Source of the DNA: an uncultured Oscillospiraceae bacterium
GTDB lineage: Bacteria; Bacillota; Clostridia; Oscillospirales; Ruminococcaceae
DNA length: 8,361 bases
Assembly: GCA_900543295.1 (NCBI GenBank)
Contig: UQQY01000098.1
Span: forward strand, 1-8,361
Direction: 5' to 3'
Positions 5,722-8,361 of this stretch are shown here, in pieces. A program made the position numbers and the translations under genes. Each line of letters starts with the position of its first letter. The stretch's first letter is position 1. The notes beneath the pieces are model-generated. The model was given only the letters and a program-made list of their open reading frames with translations, searched no databases and was not told the DNA's origin.

Positions 5722-6957
5722 TTAATCCTCGTATTTTTTAAACAGCAGGCTCGCATTGTGCCCGCCGAAGCCCAATGAGTTTGACAGCGCGTATTTCACG
5801 TCCGCCTTTCTTGCGCCCTCGGTCACATAATCAAGGTCGCACTCCTCGTCCGGCGTCTCATAGCCGACCGTCGGCGGCAGAATTCCCTCCTCAAGCGCCT
5901 TTGCGCAGACAATCGCCTCAATTGCGCCCGCCGCGCCCAGAAGATGGCCGGTCATTGATTTTGTGGAGCTTACCGCAAGCTCGTATGCATGTCCGCCAAA
6001 GGCCTTTTTGATCGCCTTTGTCTCATACTTATCGTTTAAACCGGTAGAGGTACCGTGCGCATTGATATAGCCTACCTCTTCCGGACGGATTCCCGCCTCT
6101 TCACAGGCCGTGCTCATCGCATGCGCTGCGCCCTCGCCCTCCGGATCAGGGCTTGTCATATGATATGCGTCGCCTGTCGCGCCGTAGCCAACAACCTCGG
6201 CGTAGATTTTGGCGCCGCGCGCCTTTGCGTGTTCATATTCCTCCAGCACCAGAATCGCGCCGCCCTCGCCCATAACAAAGCCGTCGCGGTTCTTGTCAAA
6301 CGGAACGGACGCGCGCGACGGATCCGCCGCGTGGGAAAGCGCTTTCATATTGTCAAATCCTGCCACGGAAAATTCGATAATCGCCGCCTCGCTTCCGCCG
6401 GTCACACACGCGTCCAGATAGCCGTTTTTAATTGCGTGAAACGCTTCGCCAACCGCATGTGCGGACGTCGCGCACGCGCTGACCGGCGCGTAATTGATCC
6501 CTTTAAAATGATATTTCATTGAAATCGAGCCGGCCGCCATATTGATAATCATCATCGGCACAAAAAAGACAGAAACGCGCTTTCCGCCTTTTTCCATAAA
6601 TTTTCTGTACTCGTTTTCAATCGAGTGAAAGCCGCCGATACCGCTGCCGACAATTACGCCCACGCGATAGGGGTCGAGATCTGCAAAATCCGTACCGCAG
6701 TCCTTCATCGCCTCGTCCGCCGCAACCAGCGCAAACTGATTAAAGCGGTCGGTACGCCTGAGCTCGCGCTTGTCAAAATAGTTGAGCGGATCGTAATTTT
6801 TTGCCTCCGCCGCAACCTTTACATCGCAGTTTGCCGTATCAAAGCCTTCGATCGGCGAAATACCGTGACGGCCGTTTTTCATACTGTCCCAGAATTCATT
6901 CACATTCAATCCGGTTGAGGCAATTGCGCCCATTCCGGTAATGACTACTCTTCTCAT
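5722..6957 (-). CDS. fabF: 3-oxoacyl-[ACP] synthase II
   Basis: This 411-residue condensing enzyme (thiolase fold) extends acyl-ACP by two carbons with malonyl-ACP. The catalytic triad is visible: Cys162 in VSACATSAH, His301 in NAHGTSTGLND and His338 in KSMTGHLLGAAGA, with the supporting Lys333. GSGIGG (104-109) and the C-terminal SLGFGGHNASLLFK are also diagnostic, and length matches E. coli FabF. I set the start at the ATG at 6957 (MRRVVITGMGAIAS), which has GGAGG at 6964-6968 at 6-nt spacing and matches the family N-terminus. The longer frame from GTG at 6990 adds 11 residues of no family resemblance. fabG stops 29 nt upstream and accB begins 11 nt downstream. The FabF/FabB distinction rests on overall similarity and Clostridia usually having FabF. 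Confidence 0.96.
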   Translation of the reverse strand: MRRVVITGMGAIASTGLNVNEFWDSMKNGRHGISPIEGFDTANCDVKVAAEAKNYDPLNYFDKRELRRTDRFNQFALVAADEAMKDCGTDFADLDPYRVGVIVGSGIGGFHSIENEYRKFMEKGGKRVSVFFVPMMIINMAAGSISMKYHFKGINYAPVSACATSAHAVGEAFHAIKNGYLDACVTGGSEAAIIEFSVAGFDNMKALSHAADPSRASVPFDKNRDGFVMGEGGAILVLEEYEHAKARGAKIYAEVVGYGATGDAYHMTSPDPEGEGAAHAMSTACEEAGIRPEEVGYINAHGTSTGLNDKYETKAIKKAFGGHAYELAVSSTKSMTGHLLGAAGAIEAIVCAKALEEGILPPTVGYETPDEECDLDYVTEGARKADVKYALSNSLGFGGHNASLLFKKYED

Positions 6958-6963
6958 ACATTT

Positions 6964-6968
6964 CCTCC
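6964..6968 (-). promoter_or_regulatory. Ribosome binding site fixing the fabF ATG
   Basis: GGAGG on the minus strand is 6 nt before ATG 6957. It supports this start over the upstream GTG at 6990, which overlaps the fabG stop. Confidence 0.8.
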
Positions 6969-6986
6969 GTTTGTCCGGATTTCCGC

Positions 6987-7733
6987 TCACATTGCCATGC
7001 CGCCGTCGATGACGATCACCTGCGCGGTTATAAACGAAGCGTCGTCGGAAACGAGGAAGGAAACCGCGCCCGCGATCTCCTCCGGCTGTCCGAAGCGGCG
7101 CAGCGGAATCTGCGATTTGATCTGTTCTTTATATTCCTCGCCGAGCACCTCCGTCATCGGGGTTTCAATAAATCCCGGTGCAACGGCGTTTACCGTAATA
7201 TTACGCGGGCCAAGCTCCTTTGCGGCGGTCAGTGTCATGCCGACAACGCCCGCCTTTGACGCGCTGTAATTCATCTGACCCGGATTGCCGTAAAGCCCCG
7301 CCACAGACGTGACGTTTACAATGCGGCCGCTTCTCTGTTTCATCATAACGGGCGTTACATGACGGATCATATTGAACACGCCCTTATAGTTGACGCTTGC
7401 CACCATATCGAACTGTTCCTCGCTCATGCGGGCGATCAGACCATCCTTTGTGATGCCGGCGTTGTTTACCAGCACGTCAACCGTGCCAAAGCGCACCTTT
7501 ACGGCCTTTACCATCTCTTCACACGCCGCAAAGTCGGAAACGCTTGCAATAAAGCACTCCGCCTCCACGCCGAACGATTCGCATGCCGCCTTTACCTCAA
7601 GGCCGCCGTTTTGCACCTCGGCCTCAGAGCGGCAGTTCACCGCGATGTTAAAGCCGTCCTTCGCCAGACGTTTTGCAATGCATGCGCCGATTCCCTGCGA
7701 TGCTCCTGTAATCAATGCTGTTTTTCTCATCAT
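6987..7733 (-). CDS. fabG: 3-oxoacyl-[ACP] reductase
   Basis: This 248-residue short-chain dehydrogenase reduces 3-oxoacyl-ACP to 3-hydroxyacyl-ACP with NADPH. It shows the cofactor motif TGASQGIG (9-16), the NNAG motif (90-93), Asn115 in SVNYKG, catalytic Ser143, and the YSASK motif with Tyr156 and Lys160; the C-terminal FITAQVIVIDGGMAM is typical of FabG. Arg35 and Ser36 after the second strand fit NADPH preference. Two adjacent ATG codons open the gene; the first is 6 nt from AGGGAG and the second 9 nt, so either may be used. It follows fabH after a 98-nt gap, where many clostridia carry fabK and fabD. Many SDR enzymes resemble FabG, but position within the fab operon makes this assignment strong. 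Confidence 0.95.
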   Translation of the reverse strand: MMRKTALITGASQGIGACIAKRLAKDGFNIAVNCRSEAEVQNGGLEVKAACESFGVEAECFIASVSDFAACEEMVKAVKVRFGTVDVLVNNAGITKDGLIARMSEEQFDMVASVNYKGVFNMIRHVTPVMMKQRSGRIVNVTSVAGLYGNPGQMNYSASKAGVVGMTLTAAKELGPRNITVNAVAPGFIETPMTEVLGEEYKEQIKSQIPLRRFGQPEEIAGAVSFLVSDDASFITAQVIVIDGGMAM

Positions 7734-7791
7734 TTAACACTCCCTAACCGCACCCGCTTCTCTGTCCGGCGGGCTGTCCTTTTTATGCTGT

Positions 7792-7830
7792 CGCAAAAAT
7801 TTCTCTTTATTGATAAAGCCGCTTTTGCGG
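7792..7830 (-). promoter_or_regulatory. Nested inverted repeats between fabH and fabG
   Basis: Just after the fabH stop the minus strand has CCGCAAAAGCGG (a 4-bp hairpin), then CTTTATCAATAAAG (6-bp arms, 2-nt loop). The outer pair CGCAAAA and TTTTGCG could instead pair around the inner palindrome. The two folds cannot form together, because the first hairpin and the outer stem share the same bases. This might be a processing site or weak terminator; no clear U-tract directly follows a stable GC stem. The rest of the 98-nt gap (7734-7791) holds nothing I recognise except the fabG AGGGAG. Confidence 0.4.
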
Positions 7831-7831
7831 A

Positions 7832-8361
7832 TTACCATTCAAATACTGCCGCAGCATACACCAACCCGCCGCCGAAGCCGACGGTGCACAGCTTCTGCCC
7901 GCGCGTCAGCTTTCCCGCGCGCTCGGCCTGCGCAAGACAGATCGGGATGCAGGCGCTCGACATGTTTCCGTACTCCTCAATGTTGATATAAAAACGGTCA
8001 AGCGGCACATTCAGATTTTTGGCCGCAGTCTCCAGAATACGGCGGTTCGCCTGATGCGAAAAGACCCAGTCCAGTGCATCCGGCTCAATCCCCGCCTTCG
8101 CACATGCGGCCTTTACTGCGCCCGGCATGGCGCGCGTCGCAAATTTGTAGACCTCTCTGCCGTCCTGGTGCAGCTTGTGAGGCGCCGTCTCGGCAAAGCC
8201 GTCGGCCATTGTATCAAACGGAGCCTTTCTGAACGGATTCATTCCCGGCTCCACACCGCGCGCAAACAGGAAGTGTCCGCCGGTCGGGTCCGATCCAAGC
8301 TCGCTCACAAACGGCGCATCGGATTTTGTGAGAACCGCCGCGCCCGCACCGTCGCCAAACA
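7832..8361 (-). CDS. fabH: 3-oxoacyl-[ACP] synthase III, 5' part outside the window
   Basis: This is the C-terminal half (about 175 residues visible) of the condensing enzyme that starts fatty-acid synthesis by joining an acyl-CoA primer to malonyl-ACP. The visible part begins FGDGAGAAVL, a hallmark of FabH, and the frame is open to the window edge; the GTG at 8308 is an internal valine. The catalytic His is in FSHQANRRI (visible residue 102) and the catalytic Asn in EYGNMSSACIP (visible residue 132). The ending VGFGGGLVYAAAVFEW is the standard C-terminus. The nucleophilic Cys and the primer-pocket residues that would distinguish straight from branched primers lie mostly outside. The family is usually 310-330 residues, so roughly 45% is missing. 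It is the most upstream operon gene seen here; the operon promoter and any regulator are beyond the edge. Confidence 0.95.
   Translation of the reverse strand, partial: FGDGAGAAVLTKSDAPFVSELGSDPTGGHFLFARGVEPGMNPFRKAPFDTMADGFAETAPHKLHQDGREVYKFATRAMPGAVKAACAKAGIEPDALDWVFSHQANRRILETAAKNLNVPLDRFYINIEEYGNMSSACIPICLAQAERAGKLTRGQKLCTVGFGGGLVYAAAVFEW

Noticed and set aside
6958..6990. GTG at 6990 as the start of fabF, overlapping the fabG stop
   Set aside because: The 11 extra residues do not match the family, and the ATG at 6957 has a well-spaced GGAGG.
1..8361. Mobile elements, CRISPR arrays, tRNA or rRNA genes, or horizontally acquired segments
   Set aside because: No transposase-like or integrase-like frame, no terminal or regularly spaced repeats, no tRNA-like clover, and no visible shift in base composition along the window.

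Overview
This window comes from a spore-forming member of the Firmicutes (class Clostridia or a close relative). G+C is moderately high by eye, clearly above 50%. Three things support this: strong AAAGGAGG-type ribosome binding sites, a dipicolinate synthase gene pair (dpaA-dpaB) needed for spore maturation, and a compact type II fatty-acid synthesis operon of clostridial style that interleaves fab and acc genes. I cannot name a genus from sequence alone.

Layout. At the left edge, on the + strand, are the 3' part of dpaA and the complete dpaB, overlapping by 14 nt. They face a long minus-strand operon. A 12-bp hairpin at 1226-1256 lies between dpaB and acpP and probably terminates transcription from both sides. 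Read in its own direction, from the right edge leftwards, the operon is fabH (5' part outside the window), fabG, fabF, accB, fabZ, accC, accD, accA, acpP.

How the genes work together. AccC (biotin carboxylase), AccB (biotin carrier) and AccD/AccA (carboxyltransferase beta/alpha) make malonyl-CoA. FabH starts chains from acyl-CoA and malonyl-ACP, FabF elongates them, FabG reduces the 3-oxo group, FabZ dehydrates, and AcpP carries the intermediates. Two essential steps have no gene here: malonyl-CoA:ACP transacylase (FabD) and enoyl-ACP reductase (FabK/FabI/FabL/FabV). In many clostridia fabK, fabD and often acpP sit between fabH and fabG. Here that place holds only a 98-nt spacer, and acpP is at the far end.

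Spacing. Most genes are tightly coupled: accD-accA overlap by 4 nt and the other close pairs are 11-29 nt apart. Three longer gaps stand out: fabH-fabG (98 nt), accC-accD (146 nt) and accA-acpP (98 nt). Each contains inverted repeats. The accC-accD gap is the most striking, with a 16-bp perfect hairpin followed by a short T-run and two smaller hairpins before accD. These may set the relative output of operon segments.

I revised two gene starts: accD to a TTG at 3272 and fabF to an ATG at 6957. I see no mobile element, CRISPR array, tRNA or rRNA, and no gene-free stretch longer than about 150 nt. The genes belong to known families; the untested parts are the RNA structures and the gene order.
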